Source of the DNA: Paramacrobiotus richtersi
Taxonomy: Eukaryota > Tardigrada > Eutardigrada > Parachela > Macrobiotidae
Direction: 5' to 3'
DNA: 33,796 bases
NCBI GenBank assembly: GCA_034698045.1
Contig: JAQGAU010000228.1
Coordinates: 1 to 33,796 of the forward strand
This document shows positions 33,472-33,796 of the stretch, piece by piece. Both the position numbers and the translations under genes were made by a program. Below the pieces are notes generated by a model. That model did no database searches. It was given only the letters and a program-made list of their open reading frames with translations, and was not told the DNA's origin. Positions within the stretch are counted from its first letter, which is position 1, and every line of letters begins with the position of its first letter.

Positions 33472-33796
33472 TCACTTTTCTTTGCGGTGGCGAAAGTTAT
33501 AGCGTGGTTGATCGTACGCTGTTTCTGCGGTATTGTTAGCTGATGGTTCATCGGTTTCGCTTTCTTTGTTGATCGGCAGGTCGAATGTCAGATCTTCTCC
33601 ATTGTAGGCTTCTTTGGTGGTTTTCGGTAAATAGATGATCTCATCGGATATGTCAAGGTTATTTCGTTCGACATAAGGACGTAGACGATTTATATGAACA
33701 ATATCGGTCTTACGTTTTCGATGTGGATTTTGGATCTCGTAATTGACGTGTGATATTTTGCGAATCACTTTCCAAGGTCCAGACCAGTTTTTCAGT
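33472..33796 (-). CDS. C-terminus of a Ty3/gypsy integrase/Pol, partial at window edge
   Basis: The frame is open from the window end to a stop at 33472-33474 (107 residues visible). It begins with a GPY/F-type segment (WSGPWKVIRK, then NYEIQNP and HINRLRPY), the conserved integrase C-terminal module of Ty3/gypsy elements. An acidic stretch and a basic end (YNFRHRKEK) follow. The stop lies 20 bp before the polypurine tract, so no env frame follows. The undamaged frame contrasts with the decayed pol copies at 18.8 and 26.1 kb, and this is a different family from them. Confidence 0.88.
   Translation of the reverse strand, partial: LKNWSGPWKVIRKISHVNYEIQNPHRKRKTDIVHINRLRPYVERNNLDISDEIIYLPKTTKEAYNGEDLTFDLPINKESETDEPSANNTAETAYDQPRYNFRHRKEK

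Noticed and set aside
1-33796. CRISPR arrays, bacterial operons, phage modules
   Set aside because: There are no regularly spaced repeats with unique spacers, no Shine-Dalgarno-led gene clusters, and clear GT-AG introns. The DNA is eukaryotic.

Overview
The window looks like animal (invertebrate) nuclear DNA. It has genes split by short GT-AG introns, secreted multidomain serine proteases, several decayed transposable elements, and no operons or ribosome binding sites. I cannot name the species. A small ecdysozoan such as a tardigrade is a guess from gene style only.

Left part (about 1-12.43 kb, minus strand): two tandem paralogous genes, reconstructed exon by exon. The proximal gene runs 12427 to 8755 in 12 exons and encodes 571 residues. 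The second starts 530 bp further on at 8224 and runs to at least 1157. Both encode a signal peptide, a CUB-like domain, an LDL-receptor class A domain and a chymotrypsin-fold (S1) protease domain. Nine of the eleven exons that can be paired have the same or almost the same length, and all intron phases match. The 8224 gene keeps His, Asp and Ser of the triad. The 12427 gene has Ser in place of the His and Asn in place of the Ser, with every exon otherwise open, so it reads as an intact pseudoenzyme rather than a decayed gene. The introns hold small palindromic repeats: a 136-bp MITE, a 118-bp repeat present twice in opposite orientation, and a 134-bp hairpin.

Middle part (12.43-15.46 kb): no recognisable gene.

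Right-middle part (15.46-31.0 kb, plus-strand sense): a decayed repeat array. A noncoding block R followed by a 5'-truncated Ty3/gypsy pol remnant occurs twice (15.47-19.97 kb and 21.87-29.01 kb). Part of R occurs a third time (29.40-31.02 kb). Both pol copies have lost the reverse transcriptase active site and carry stops, frameshifts and deletions. The second integrase is split by a 523-bp hAT-like nonautonomous element with a perfect 8-bp target duplication, and the first copy shows the empty site. A 66-bp minisatellite lies between the units.

Right end (31.0-33.8 kb): weak coding-like fragments, then the 3' end of a different, apparently younger Ty3/gypsy element on the minus strand: the integrase C-terminus, a polypurine tract and a complete 296-bp LTR.
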